Source: Planoprotostelium fungivorum
Taxonomy: Eukaryota; Evosea; Variosea; Cavosteliida; Cavosteliaceae
Direction: 5' to 3'
Length of the DNA stretch: 64,000 bases
Assembly: GCA_003024175.1 (NCBI GenBank)
Contig: MDYQ01000145.1
Location: 1-64,000, forward strand
Positions 35,054-47,308 of the stretch are shown piece after piece. The notes beneath the pieces were generated by a model. The model was not told the origin of the DNA. It made no database searches and was given only the letters and a program-made list of their open reading frames with translations. A program made the translations under genes and the position numbers. How positions within the stretch are numbered: position 1 is the stretch's first letter; the number at the start of each line of letters is the position of its first letter.

Positions 35054-35586
35054 CTCTCTGTTGGTACACGGGGTCGGCTGTTGATAAAATGATTGTTAGC
35101 TGGGCCCCATCGCTAGGGAGTTTGAGCTCTCCCTTATCGAGGAGGTGTCAAACAAATATCGCATCACCCGCCGACCTGCTCTATACTTGTCGGCTTCACC
35201 ATGGTGACCGTCAACCGATGGTCTTTAGCGGTAAGGTTTCCCACGAAGAAGCTCTACACGGAGGCTAGAGACCGCAGCTTCCAATCTTCCTATGAAGTAG
35301 TTACGAGGATGAAGAACTTCTGTGGTGGAACCATCACCGTCCGTTCAACTCGGTTATGGAGGATAGAGAGATACGATCGAAACACAACAGTATCCATGCC
35401 TCGGGGAGAGTGATTATCCGATAAAATAGAAAATAAATGAGCGCTCATCTGGCTGATTTTATGTCTCGTTGTTTATTGCGCTCTTGTTCTGAAGTTCTGA
35501 ATTGGGTTTCATCTGAATGAAAACTAAGAGGAAGGCCAGAAGGAGTTTCTTTTCGAGACTTTCCAGTTTGTGGTGTGCCCTCAGAG
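35054..35586. other. Region upstream of uS8
   Basis: Promoter of the F-box gene on one side and promoter plus leader of uS8 on the other. A 70-codon frame at 35201-35413 begins in a good ACCATGG context but matches nothing; I leave it uncalled. Confidence 0.35.
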
Positions 35587-35714
35587 GTGACCCCTTTCTT
35601 CCTCTCTTCTTATCTCCCTCTTCTTCTCATCCTCTACCCCTTCTCCCCTCCTCTCTCTGCTCTTCTCGATCTAATCTTCTTTTCAATCTTTATGCATCTC
35701 TGATCCCCTTTTAG
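35587..35714 (+). other. Candidate 5' leader intron of uS8
   Basis: A GTGACC donor after CAGAG and a long pyrimidine tract ending CTTTTAG place a 128-nt intron 16 nt before the start codon of the ribosomal protein gene. Confidence 0.6.
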
Positions 35715-35730
35715 AACTTAAAGAAGAACA

Positions 35731-36331
35731 ATGGTCCGTATCAGTGTCTTAGCCGATGCCCTCAAGTCCATCTCCAACGCCGAGAAGGCAGGAAAGCGCC
35801 AGGTCCTCCTCCGCCCCTCTTCCAAGGTCATCATCAAGTTCCTCCAGGTCATGCAAAAGCACGGTAAGTCTTTGGATACTTGTCTGAAAGGGTATCGGTC
35901 TCTTTATCCATACTGAGAGGCACGACCCACAGGTTACATCGGAGAGTTCGAGATTGTCGATGACCACCGCTCCGGAAAGATCGTCGTCGAGCTCATTGGC
36001 CGCCTGAACAAGTGTGGAGTTATCTCCCCCAGATTCGACGTCAAGCTCGCCAACGTCGAGCAGATGACCTCCGACATTCTGCCCTCTCGTCAGTTCGGTT
36101 ACCTCGTCCTGACCACCTCTTTCGGTATCATGGACCACTTGGAGGCCAAGAACAAGCACACCGGAGGAAAGGTGAAGCTCATCCTCTACGACACCTTCTC
36201 ATCCTCTACGACACCTTCTCATCCTCTATGACACCTTCTCATCCTCTATGACACCTTCTCATCCTCTATGACACCTTCTCATCCTCTATGACACCTTCTC
36301 ATCCTCTCAGATTCTCGGATTCTTCTACTGA
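35731..36331 (+). CDS. RPS15A: 40S ribosomal protein S15a (uS8)
   Basis: Three exons give [75 protein letters not shown] and [13 protein letters not shown], ending KHTGGK/ILGFFY. This is uS8, which binds helix 21 of 18S rRNA. The second intron (36172-36310) contains six copies of a 20-bp repeat, and the last intact piece of that unit supplies the splice acceptor. Confidence 0.96.
36181..36300. repeat. 20-bp tandem repeat filling the second uS8 intron
   Basis: Exactly six head-to-tail copies of ATCCTCTATGACACCTTCTC lie here; the first two copies have ACG for ATG. The array is followed by ATCCTCTCAG, a partial unit that ends in the acceptor AG. Confidence 0.95.
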
Positions 36332-36734
36332 GCAGTTCAACGGACACCCACAAATAAAAAGAGGGAAACAGACCTCGTCTTCTTGTCCTTTGTGATGCAG
36401 TAGACTCTGTCCTCTGTAGATGGTGCTGCAGATCGGTGTAACTGTTTTGACCCTAGGGGAAGGTACCCCAAGACATCGAGATGAGACCTAGAACATCACG
36501 AGTGGAATAATGTAGCAGAAGACTTTGTGATACAGAAGGCAGTGTTACAACTTATCACGTGTATGTTGCTCAGATGAGAATCTTTTCCGATGTCGTAGGT
36601 TCATTAGATAGATAATGGAGAGGCATCATAAGTTTGGAAATGAAGAGAGGAGAACAAGGGAGCATACATTCATTCTATTTGGAATATACAAACATAATAG
36701 GCATGTTACAGGCAACATGAATGGATTCGCATCA
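36332..36734. other. Convergent intergenic region
   Basis: 3' ends of uS8 and cytidine deaminase. An AATAAA at 36353-36358 fits the uS8 poly(A) signal. Nothing else is seen. Confidence 0.5.
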
Positions 36735-37299
<565 letters not shown>

Positions 37300-37410
37300 G
37301 TATGTCGGCTGTTTTACAAGACGTATGGCGAATCGGATTGATTCGCACAAACAAGACTGCGCGAATTGGGCCTGAGCTCCTCATTTGCCATCTTCACCTG
37401 ATGTGACCGA

Positions 37411-38636
37411 ATGGACTCGATTGATCACGGTGATCCTGGAGTGAGCCAAGACAATCGTCGTCACTTCCATGAAAACGTTCTTACTGGTGAGGTCTGCGAG
37501 ATGATGAGGACAGAAGAGTTTACGAGAACAGAGGCAGCTTCACTGAGAACGTCGATGCACGAGCAAGAACTACCCGCTTACCTCGATGTGGAGGTGATGA
37601 TTCCACCACCTCCACTCGCCTCATTCAGACTAGGTCGGTGGGGATCGAACAGATTATCTATCTAGCCCTCTCAACAGACCTAAGACGACATACTATCTAA
37701 ACGGTATCACGAAGTTGGAGGAACATCCTGCTCCACAGAGCACTGGTGTGAGGGTCCAGAACAACCTCGTGCGTAACGCTTCTACGCGGTACATCGAAGA
37801 CGATATCAGACAGCAGAAACAGAGACTCAACACTTACGGAAAGAAGGACCTTTGGATGGACAGTGAAGTTGGATGGAACAGGTGATACCATCACATCATC
37901 CATCTCTGGACGTCCACTGAGGCGATCTATAGACAGACGACCAAACCCATCGATGAGCATCGCATCACCGATTTGATTGTGGACGCATACCTTCATCAGA
38001 GGAGTCAGGATCACAAGAGACGATCCAAACAGATGACGTCTGAATCCCCCACCCCATCACCTCAATCTATTCCACACTCCGACCCCAAGTAAATCCTTCA
38101 CATCACAGGAGACGATCTGATGCTCTCATCAGACACCATCCGATGAGAAATCCACCCACCACTCCAGCCACACGAAACGATGGACGCAGCTCTACGGAGC
38201 CGTCTGATAGAAATAGAGAAATGACGAGGAGAAAGAAGATGGAAGAGTACAAGTACCACCAACTCGTCACCGATCGATTCCAAGACATCTTGGCCGAGGT
38301 GAGGTTATCCTCGTTCTCATCGATCACACGTTCCCATCGATCACATTATACGATGACGATCGCATTCGATGTTGACATCATCAGGCGAAGGAGGGAAGAT
38401 TTGATGTGGCACCCATACATCACATTGCGAATGGTATCAAATTTGATATGGAGATGGATGAGCCGAATGAAGACTTCTCCGATCAAGTGATCGATCGACT
38501 GATGAGAGAAGTGGTGAGAGGAATGAATGAAAAGTCCACTGATGAGCGACAGATTTACGAGGTCTTGAGTGATGAGATGGTGAGCTCCATGATCAAAGAA
38601 AATGTAGAGAAGAGGTTGAAGTGGATGAAACTGTGA
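37411..38636 (+). CDS. Unrecognised coiled-coil protein
   Basis: The gene starts MDSIDHGDPGVSQDNRRHFH and splices through a 44-nt intron to GGDRTDYLSSPLNRPKTTYY. It continues with NLVRNASTRYIEDDIRQQKQ, TTKPIDEHRITDLIVDAYLH, a Ser/Pro-rich segment, RRKKMEEYKYHQLVTDRFQD and PIHHIANGIKFDMEMDE, ending SDEMVSSMIKENVEKRLKWM. It is hydrophilic and helical, with no signal peptide or membrane segment. I do not recognise the family. The style (charged helices, short conserved blocks) resembles cilium-associated proteins, but that is a guess. Confidence 0.6.
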
Positions 38637-38857
38637 ATCGGAGAAGAACAACCGAATGAAGAAAGACATCAAGTGACAAGCTATATATTCATTGCCTCAT
38701 AGATAGATCGTCTATTTATTCGTGTAGAGAATATGACATCATGGTGGAGATCCTCTCGATCGTTCAACCGAAAGCGTCAATATTGCCGTCATCATCTTGA
38801 GTCAGTAAAGGCACAAGAATATGGAGAGGAATCTCAATTTCTCGCTGGCTGATCCTT

Positions 38858-41498
38858 TCATTTATGTAACACTTCTACGATGCACCACTCCTCGGATTTC
38901 TCCAACGCTCTCGATATCCTCTCCCTCAATCTCTGTGACGGGACGTCGTACGCGTGTTCGTCTAAAAGTCGTTCCACTTCCGCCTTCGCTTGTAAGAGTT
39001 TTCGATCGTTGTACAAGTCCATCACGTGTTGATAACTCGAGCACAAGTCTCTGTAACTCTGCGATTTGTCTCCGGTGACTTCATACACGATCGTCTCCCT
39101 CTTCTTTCCCGCGACTCGTACCGTGCTGATCTTTCTAGTTTGGAAGATCTCGTGGTCGATCTTATCGTACGTGGTGTCGGTGATCATCACCGTCGTGCCG
39201 AAAAATTTGTTGACGGCCTCCACGCGAGAGGCCAAGTTGACGTTGTCACCAATGCAAGTGAAGGCGAGACGCTGACTGCTCCCGATGTTTCCCGCCAAGA
39301 CTTCTCCGGTGTTGATGCCGATCCTGTGCTTCAGCTCGAGGTTGTACAATTTCTTCCACCGCTTGTTGAGCACTTTCAATTGCTCCGTGCACTCCAATGC
39401 GGAGCGTGTTGCCGCTTGTTCGTGCCCGCTCTGTGATTTCGGCAGGTTGAACAAAGCCATGATACAGTCTCCGATGTACTTATCGATCATTCCTCCATTC
39501 TAAAGAAGTCATCATCCGTGATGGGATGCATCGTTCTCTCACATCGATGATGATGGATGTCATCGACTCCATGTATTCTTCTATCACGGCGGCCAAGACT
39601 TCAGGATCCTCAGTTTCAGCAAGACTTGTGAAGTCCTTGATGTCTTGGAAGTATATCGTAGCCTCCGTGGGATACAAATAGGGGAAAGCTTCTCTCTTGG
39701 ATGAATTATCAGATGACATTCGAAACAGACCATAGATGACACACCCTGGAATGCATGATGTGGGAGATGAGCTCGATCGGTACAAATTTTCGAAAAGAAC
39801 TGAGAGCAGCGTGCATCATCATGAATGATTTGTACAATCTCTGGGCTTCCCATATCGGTGGCTCAGAAAGACCATTCAAATCCAACTCCAATCGAGACAC
39901 CTGATACCAGATAAGACATGTGCATACCTTCAATTTCACCTTCTCCAATTCCGTCGACAGGAGGAATAAAGATCGAGTGACGAGATAACTTGTCACGAAG
40001 ATCAGCACTGCTACACCAACGCAGACAAAGACTACGGTTAGGACCACATTTCGAGTGAAAGTGTTCACAGCCTTCTCGGATATCACGAATGCTGTCCACG
40101 GAAGATCGGGATAAGAAGTCACATTGTGTTCAACTGATACCAAATAATCGATGCCTGACACACCGGTGAATCAACCATAACCGAGCGAAAATCTCACCGT
40201 TCAAATTGAATTCAAAATAATCTGATTTCTGACGAGTGTATGCGGCGTAACTTTGGGATATCCACGTCAGATTTGTGTTTGAGGTATTCATCTCTACATT
40301 TCTGCGTCTCTCATCAGATCGATTTCGAATGTATAGATTCATCTTATCTCCTCGAACTCACGTGGTAAGATCGTAAGGGTAGACACCCGTCGATGTGGCG
40401 ATGACGGTCTGATCGTGATCGATGATGTACATCATCGCGTTCTCTTGAAATCCGTCCAAAATTTCGGCTATCGTGTTCTGAATCCTGATGCGATATCAAA
40501 AATCTGATATGAGGCGAAATCATTCTCACCCCGTCAATTCCACGCAGTCAAACATGTACCCGATGAGAATATTGTTCTTGCAGAAGACGGAATTGTAGCA
40601 GATAACCAGAATGGGGGGATTATACGTTGAATAATACTGTAGGTCTGTCCACCAGCGACGAGAAGAACAATTGCTCCCCTCCCCCTCCTTGATGTTGACG
40701 AGGCCTGAATACTGAAATGTGGTATCTCTGCTCACTCGTCATCTATCATCGCTCGTCCATTCTCTCACGCTGTACGGTTGAAAGTTTGATCCAAGTTGTC
40801 GTCCGGGTCGATGTACCAGACTTCCAAGGGAGTGTCAGTGGAGTTATAGATGGTGTTCTCGTAGATGTCCATCTGCCCGCGGAAGCTCTCAGAGCCGAAA
40901 CACTTTGTTCATTACGAGGTGCCGAGACAACGTGTGCTCACCTTGCCGTTGTTCCAATAGAAAGCGGAGACACAACCTCCCACATTGTAGGCGCAGATGG
41001 AGATCATAAATTGGAGATCATCCCGGTACACATCTCGCACGCGCTGATTGACGTCGGTGTTGAAAGTGATGTTACTCCTTCGAAAATAGTTTGTCACTAT
41101 TGAGAATCAGTGGGAACAGGTCGAACCTACGGACTCACTCGATGTTAATGCTTTGTCGGGTTCATCCAACAGATTCTTGGTCTGCAATTTGATCGTTGAC
41201 ACGATCGCGTGGAATTGAGATTGATAACAGGAGTCCTGCAGTGCCTTTTGACGAAAGCCGGCGGTGGTGCTGATGATAGTGCTCGCCACTAGAACGGACA
41301 ACACGGCCACCGTGATAGACAGACACCTCACAGATATAGCCTTTCTCCACAACTTCCGAATCGGGCTGCACGGATCATTCAGTGGGTGATTTGATCGTTC
41401 GATCACCTCTGATGTTTGAACGAAGAATTGCTGGTGGCAGAAGAGGCTCGACTCCTTCTCGTGTCCAGAGGCTGTTTCAACACGATCACAGAGGTCAT
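38858..41498 (-). CDS. Class III nucleotide cyclase receptor (Cache-TM-HAMP-like-cyclase)
   Basis: The protein begins MTSVIVLKQPLDTRRSRASS. A first membrane helix (VRCLSITVAVLSVLVASTII) leads into a large extracellular region of the Cache type. A second helix (VLTVVFVCVGVAVLIFVTSY) is followed by a HAMP-like linker, FRKFVPIELISHIMHS, and the cyclase domain. Catalytic-domain motifs are IYFQDIKDFTSLAE (first metal Asp), YIGDCIMALFNLP (second metal Asp), GINTGEVLAGNIGS and CIGDNVNLASRVEAVNKFFG. This layout is common in bacteria and in Naegleria- or Physarum-like protists. It probably makes cAMP in response to an outside ligand. Over ten exons. Confidence 0.85.
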
Positions 41499-41747
41499 CT
41501 CGCTCTGTCTCCCCGTCTTTTTGTTAGACTGAAGACAAGGCCACAAATAGGCTGACCAAGCAAAGGTCTTTGACAGCGCTGCGGAAGAAAAGGAGCGTGG
41601 ATTTACCCTACCTTAAAGCCCGTTCGCGGAGCCTAAAGATATCGTCGCCACGGTGACTCCCCTATTCATTCCCTATTTCTCGTGATCACTCCATCACGCT
41701 GACATCACCAGACGATGAGCACCAGACAAAACAAGACACCGCTTTGA

Positions 41748-42481
41748 CTATGTCTTCTTCCATTTATTCTGCTCTTTCACTAACTTTTCAAACATCTCCT
41801 TCATGGTGTCATCGTACCAGTTCAACATCAATCGCACTGATCTCTCCTCGTTCTCGTCAATCTTCCCCGTGAGTAAACTGTAAGGTAGAACGATGGAATA
41901 ATTGTAGATTCGGAATTCTGCTCCTCTTCAGTTTCCTCTTCGATGAGAGACCTCCTCACCCTTGTTGGGGTCTCTGTATACAAATTTGACGCTGATGGGT
42001 GATGGAAGTTTGTAGAATGCACCGGGGTTCAACTTTGTGACGTAGTTCTCTACGGCATCGGTGAAGTTGTTGACCACCTTGACTGTATCTTCGTTGAGCT
42101 TTCGGCCGTTGGGGTATTCTCTCATCAGATCAGGATGGACTCGAATCATGACCTACATCAGAGATGAGTCGATGATGGTGTGACAGTGCGGGAATAGTTC
42201 ACCTTCTTGAAGGTCTTGCTAGAAATGTTGAACATCTTGGCATGTTCGTCGGAGATGGTGTAACCGGGGCGAGATTGATGTTCGTCTTCATTAATCTCTG
42301 TGGTATAAGGTCTACTGATGATAAGGGGGGCCAGAGGAGCGATCGATGCCACCATTGGCTTCGCAAATGTGTTGGGCTTGAGCATTGGAATGATGCTCGC
42401 CAGTCCAGAACGATTTGTGGAGGTAGCTACCACACGAGGTATTCCATTGATACAGCTCAGCGTCCTCAGTCCCCTCAACAT
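41748..42481 (-). CDS. Mitochondrial DUF4460-like (TCAIM N-terminal domain) protein
   Basis: A basic N-terminus (MLRGLRTLSCINGIPRVVAT) and a long Ser/Pro/Ala-rich leader suggest mitochondrial import. The body reads VMIRVHPDLMREYPNGRKLN, VNNFTDAVENYV, ISVKFVYRDPNK and EFRIYNYSIVLPYSLLTGK. The HPDLxxxYPxxRxxNE pattern is that of the J-domain-like DUF4460 of TCAIM, here without the second TCAIM domain. Function unknown. Its start codon is only 78 bp from that of TRM1. Confidence 0.6.
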
Positions 42482-42559
42482 GATGCTAATCGATGCGATG
42501 TGATGTTGAAATAACGTTTTTTCTCAAACAAATCCTGAGAAAGAAGTTTCGGCTTTTGA

Positions 42560-43883
42560 ATGCTACTGAAGCCCCGGTTGACTTCATTGCTCGCTACAGT
42601 TAGGATCTATAGACACACGAGAGCGTTACATACGATGGCTGAGGATGGATTACCCGCTGATCTGGCAGCCAAATTCACATTGGTGAAAGAAGGTACTGCA
42701 AGGATGCTCTACCCCAAAGGTGAACTGTTTTCCGCCATATAATGCAATCATATCGCATGTGAATGTGTACACACAGTCCATAGAGTTCAATGGGTGTAAT
42801 GTTGATGCAGGTAACAAAGTGTTTTACAACCCAGCACAAGAGGTCAATCGAGATCTGTCCATCATGGTAATCAGAAACTTCCAGAAGATCATTGCCAAGG
42901 AGAGACGCGATGCTTACGAAAAGGCGAAGAATCGTCCCAAGCGCGCCGGTGAAACGCTCGATTCTTGAGAGATCTCACCTACCATCAGGTCAACCAGAGG
43001 TCGAATTAAAAGAGCCAGATGATCAATTGAGCATATTGGAAGCTCTCTCTGCCACGGGACTGAGATCGGTCAGATACTATAACGAGATAGGAAACATCAA
43101 GAAGATCATCGCCAACGACATCGATAAGAATGCAGTGGAGGCCATCGAGAGAAATCTTTTGTTCAACAAGGTGGATACAAACATCGTCATACCGAACCAC
43201 GCCGATGCCACGTGAGATGCTCCACTTCCCTCTGCATCTGTCCATCTGATCTGTCATTCCAGCTCCTTCATGTATAACAGTCGCACACCCGAGCAACAGT
43301 TCGACGTGGTAGACCTCGACCCCTACGGCTCAGCGGCCATCTTCTTGGATGGTGCCGTGCAGAGTGTCACCGAAGGTGGACTCCTCTGCGTCACCTGCAC
43401 TGACATGGCTGTCCTGTGTGGAAACCACAGCGAGGCCTGTTACGCCAAATACGGCTCAGTTCCTCTTCACTCCCGTTTCAATCACGAGATGGTGATCGCG
43501 ATCGCACGGAAATGTTTTTATTCACGATTTTCGACCAGGCCGTCAGGATCGTTCTGTCCAGCATAGAACACCACGCGAATCGTTACAAGAGATACATCGT
43601 GCCTCTCATCTCTCTCCACATCGACTTTTACGTCAGAATGTTTGTGAGAGTCTACACCTCCCCCGCAGAAGTGAAAAAGAGTCCCACGAAGATTTCTCAG
43701 GTGTGGCACAATGTGTGAGGACGGCTGAGGAGTTTCAGGTCTTCCAGTGTGTGGGCTGTGATTCCTTTCACACGTTGCCATTGGTCAAGTCCATCAAGAC
43801 TTCTGGAGGATCAAAGTATTCTCCATCCGTGTCGAAGATCCCTCACACATGTCCCGAATGTGATAGACACCACAAGGTTAGTC

Positions 43884-43932
<49 letters not shown>

Positions 43933-44879
43933 GATCATCATCATCATCATGATCATCATCATCCCTCGGCGCGCAATTTGAGATTCGATATGAACATTCT
44001 CCCTGCGAGATGATAGGCGTCACAAAATCACGTGATGACATTCTGAACGTTGTAGATGGGTGGACCAGCCTGGACAAATCCCATGCATTCAACGGAGTTT
44101 CTCCACGAGGTCATCAACCTCTCTGAAACAGACTCTGAGGTACTTCTCCCTTGTCACACGAAGACTCATCGAAATCTCGCAGAAATTCGGACAAGCTAAG
44201 AAGATCAAGGCCCTCTTGTCCGCCGCGGCAGAAGAGTTGAACGACGTACCTTTCCATTTCACTTTGGATGGACTGAAGAACACCCTTCACCTGTCTAACA
44301 TGTCCATGTTTGATCTCAAGTGAGTGTCATCATCATGATGATCATCCTCATCTTCATGTCGCCCGCGATGATGACAAAGATCAGATCGGCCATCTTGCAC
44401 GCTGGTTACAGGGTATCCGGTTCACACACAAATCCCACAGCAGTCAAGACGGACGCACCCAACGGAGCCATTTGGGACATCATGAGGGCCTGGGAGAAGA
44501 AGTTTCCCCTCAGCGAGAAGAGAAAGAGCGATCCCAACTCCGTCGCCGCCAAGATCGTCACGAAACCGTCCATGTGAGCATGATAATGATGATGATGAAG
44601 TCGATGATGTTAATGATGATCAGAACCCTGAAGGAAGTCAACTTTGAGAAGCATGATCTGCTGAACGCCCCCAAAGTGACGAGATTCCATCAGAATCCAC
44701 CAAACTGGGGGCCGGGGACGAGGGCCGGAAGAGGAAACAAGCAGGAGGGGGCACAGACCGCAGAGAAGACGGGAAAGGCTGAAGAAGTTGAAGGAAACGG
44801 AGAGCAAGAGAAGGAAGGCAAGGGAGAAGAGATGGATGTCGTGAAGGAAGACAACAAGAAGAGGAGGCTGGATGAATAA
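42560..44879 (+). CDS. TRM1: tRNA (guanine26-N2)-dimethyltransferase TRM1
   Basis: The enzyme methylates G26 at the tRNA D-stem/anticodon-stem hinge. Conserved blocks are [44 protein letters not shown] (SAM binding), [40 protein letters not shown], zinc-binding CVGCDSF and CPECDRHH, and [20 protein letters not shown]. The tail is Lys/Glu-rich (NKKRRLDE). Two in-frame ATGs exist: 42560 adds 25 residues rich in Arg/Leu/Thr and free of acidic residues, and 42635 starts [14 protein letters not shown]. The first fits a mitochondrial presequence. About nine exons; AATAAA overlaps the stop codon. Confidence 0.94.
43878..43971. repeat. ATC/TCA trinucleotide microsatellite in a TRM1 intron
   Basis: About 30 near-perfect TCA trinucleotides, with a few TGATCA interruptions, lie just inside the intron after the ECDRHHK exon. 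Confidence 0.9.
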
Positions 44880-44880
44880 A
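44875..44880 (+). terminator. Poly(A) signal overlapping the TRM1 stop codon
   Basis: AATAAA spans the last sense codon (GAA) and the TAA stop at 44877-44879. It is the only canonical signal near the gene end. Confidence 0.5.
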
Positions 44881-45046
44881 AGAGTCCACACTATGAGAAC
44901 GTTCAGTTTGAGGAGAACTATGGATGATGAAGATGGTTCTCTTGGGGTGGAGTGGGAGATGATTGTGAAGATTTCTTACGTAAGCCAGCGGAAAATATCG
45001 AAATAATAATCAATCACCCAAAAAAAGAGCGAGGGCGAGAGGCGTG

Positions 45047-47170
45047 ATGCAAACCAGCAGGAAGCCTTCTCGCCCCTCTTCTGCGGTAAGATGGAGTGTT
45101 CATGTGGAACTGACGCCAGCTTATAGAGCTCTGCACAGAAACAGCAGACATCATCACCAAAGAGAGATCGACCCGCTTCTGCTTCTACCATCAAAACGAA
45201 AGTCGTCCCTGTGAGATCCTACAATCGTTATTTCAGCGAGACTGCCTCCAAGAAAGGTAATGCTACAAAATGTCGATACACCCTGACCGGTAAAGACGTC
45301 TTGAAGGCGACTTCTCAGTCGAGTCTATTGGATAAGATCTTTGAAGAGGATAACGATCCATTGGGCGCACAAGGATCGGAGCCACCACAGGAAGAGGTTC
45401 TCACACAGAGCACAATTCCAAAACAAAGGATGAAGATTGATATAGCTGGTAAAACAATTAAGGTGATCATTCTGGATGTGATGATTTCACATCCACATTG
45501 CTGACGATCAGAAGGAAATACGTTTAGCGAACGCATTCATGTCAGAGCCAGTCGATGAAGACATGTATCCCATCATGCCCCTCACACTATCGAAGAGTAT
45601 CAAGGAAAAACATACAACGGACGAAAAAAGAGACCGCACGCCGATGTCGCCTACCAACCGAACGGGTTTCAACGTGAGGCCGCCGATACCGCATCCATCA
45701 TCTCTTACGCTCAACAGAAATCAGCCATCATGAATTACACGAATCGAGAGCAAGACAGAATCGCCACCCTACTATCTAAAACCACGAAGATGACAGAGAA
45801 AGAGAAGACCAACACCGAAACGCAACCCATCAAGCCAAAGAAGCTGGACACTCCACGCAGCCTCGGGGAACTGAAGGTCATGCAGACGAGCGGGCCACCT
45901 CCACAGACGATGGACCGATCACAACGTCTATCCTTAGCCAAGTTGGTTAAAGAGGATGAACTCCTGGCCATCTCGGCTCGCAGAGCGGTCGATTATGAGA
46001 GGGAGTGTCAGCTGTGGCTGACGTTAGGTATGACCAGCTATAACCACGGGAGATACAAGAAGGCCGTGCGTTACCTACAGAGTGAGTTCTTCATTCATCT
46101 TCAGTCTGTGCATAGAAGAGAATGAGAGATTCACTCTGTATCAGGCGGTATCGAAGCGGCCAGCCACGGTACGTTTCTTCCAGAATGTATGATACCACAG
46201 AAATGGATCCTGTCCTGCTGGAACCACATGGGAATCTCTTATTTTTACATCGCAAAGAGCATATCTGATCCAAAAGGTGAATTTTCAACTCCTTCGTGCC
46301 TCACCATAGATCCAGGTCTCCCGCAAGAGAACGCGGACATGTTCCACCATCTCATACAACAGTCCATGGCGTGTCATCAAAACCAGATCTCACTCTCTCC
46401 CGATTCAGGTGGGGACATCATTCTGATTATCGTCACCGATCGCATCTCAGAGAGTTGTTTCATTGCAAACTGCAACGCCGGCATCTGTCAAGAGACATTA
46501 GGTCAAGATACGGAAGCCTTCAAATACTTTAGGCAGGCCCTCGCCTGTGCCATCCACGTTGGAAACCTCTCTGGCCAGAATTTAGCCTGCGAGCACATTG
46601 TCGTGGCCAATTTGAACCAGAAGGACTACAAAGTGGCCAGGATGTACCTCCTCAAGCGACTCAAGATCCTCCAAGAGATGAAAGATGCTGTGGGGGCCGC
46701 TGTAGTCCACCAGCAGCTGGGAGAGATGATTCGCGTGTGGAGGGGAGCTGGAGACGTGGAATCAAAAGACCATTTCGCAGCTGCCGTGCAGGTTCTCAAT
46801 GCGGTGAGTGTAATGACTTCCACTCTGCCCATCGTTTCGCATCGCTCATGGACAAATGACAGGAGGGACCACATTCGAAGGCCGAGCGACCGACCGTATT
46901 GAACGAGTACTCTGCAGCCAATGCTTACTTACAATTGGGTGAAATAGCCAACATGGAGAAGGATTATCGTCTGGCGGTAGAGTATTATCACCGGGCACTC
47001 GATGCATCGCAGCATCTGAATCTAGACTCCGAGTTGATGAGTGACATCAAGACTGGATTGGGTGAGAGGAACATAGAGACGATGAGCTGATGGATGCAGG
47101 TGTGGCACAGGGAAATTTGAGGATCGAGCAGGCGTTCATAGCGAACATTGGAAAGATGAGATTACAATGA
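45047..47170 (+). CDS. Tetratricopeptide-repeat protein
   Basis: A first exon MQTSRKPSRPSSA splices at GTAAG to SSAQKQQTSSPKRDRPASAS, followed by a low-complexity basic N-terminus of about 250 residues. Helical TPR units follow: WLTLGMTSYNHGRYKKAVRY, CWNHMGISYFYIAK, CNAGICQETLGQDTEAFKYF, LNQKDYKVARMYLLKRL, HQQLGEMIRVW, ANAYLQLGEIANMEKDYRLA and YYHRALDASQHLNLDSEL. The repeats resemble those of axonemal and BBS-type TPR proteins, but no specific orthologue is clear. About eight exons. Confidence 0.75.
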
Positions 47171-47308
47171 GGATGTAGATAAAAGAGAATGTTCAGTGTA
47201 TTGCACGCTCTCTTCATCGATGAAAGAGAGACGATGGAGAGAGGGTGTAATGAAAGTGGATGAGATGGTTCACATACTATATTCAGTTTATCTGATCTTC
47301 TATTCCAC

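Noticed and set aside
43878-43971. The TCA/ATC array as an Asp/Ser/Ile repeat in TRM1 protein
   Set aside because: It sits inside an intron between conserved TRM1 exons, so it is not translated.
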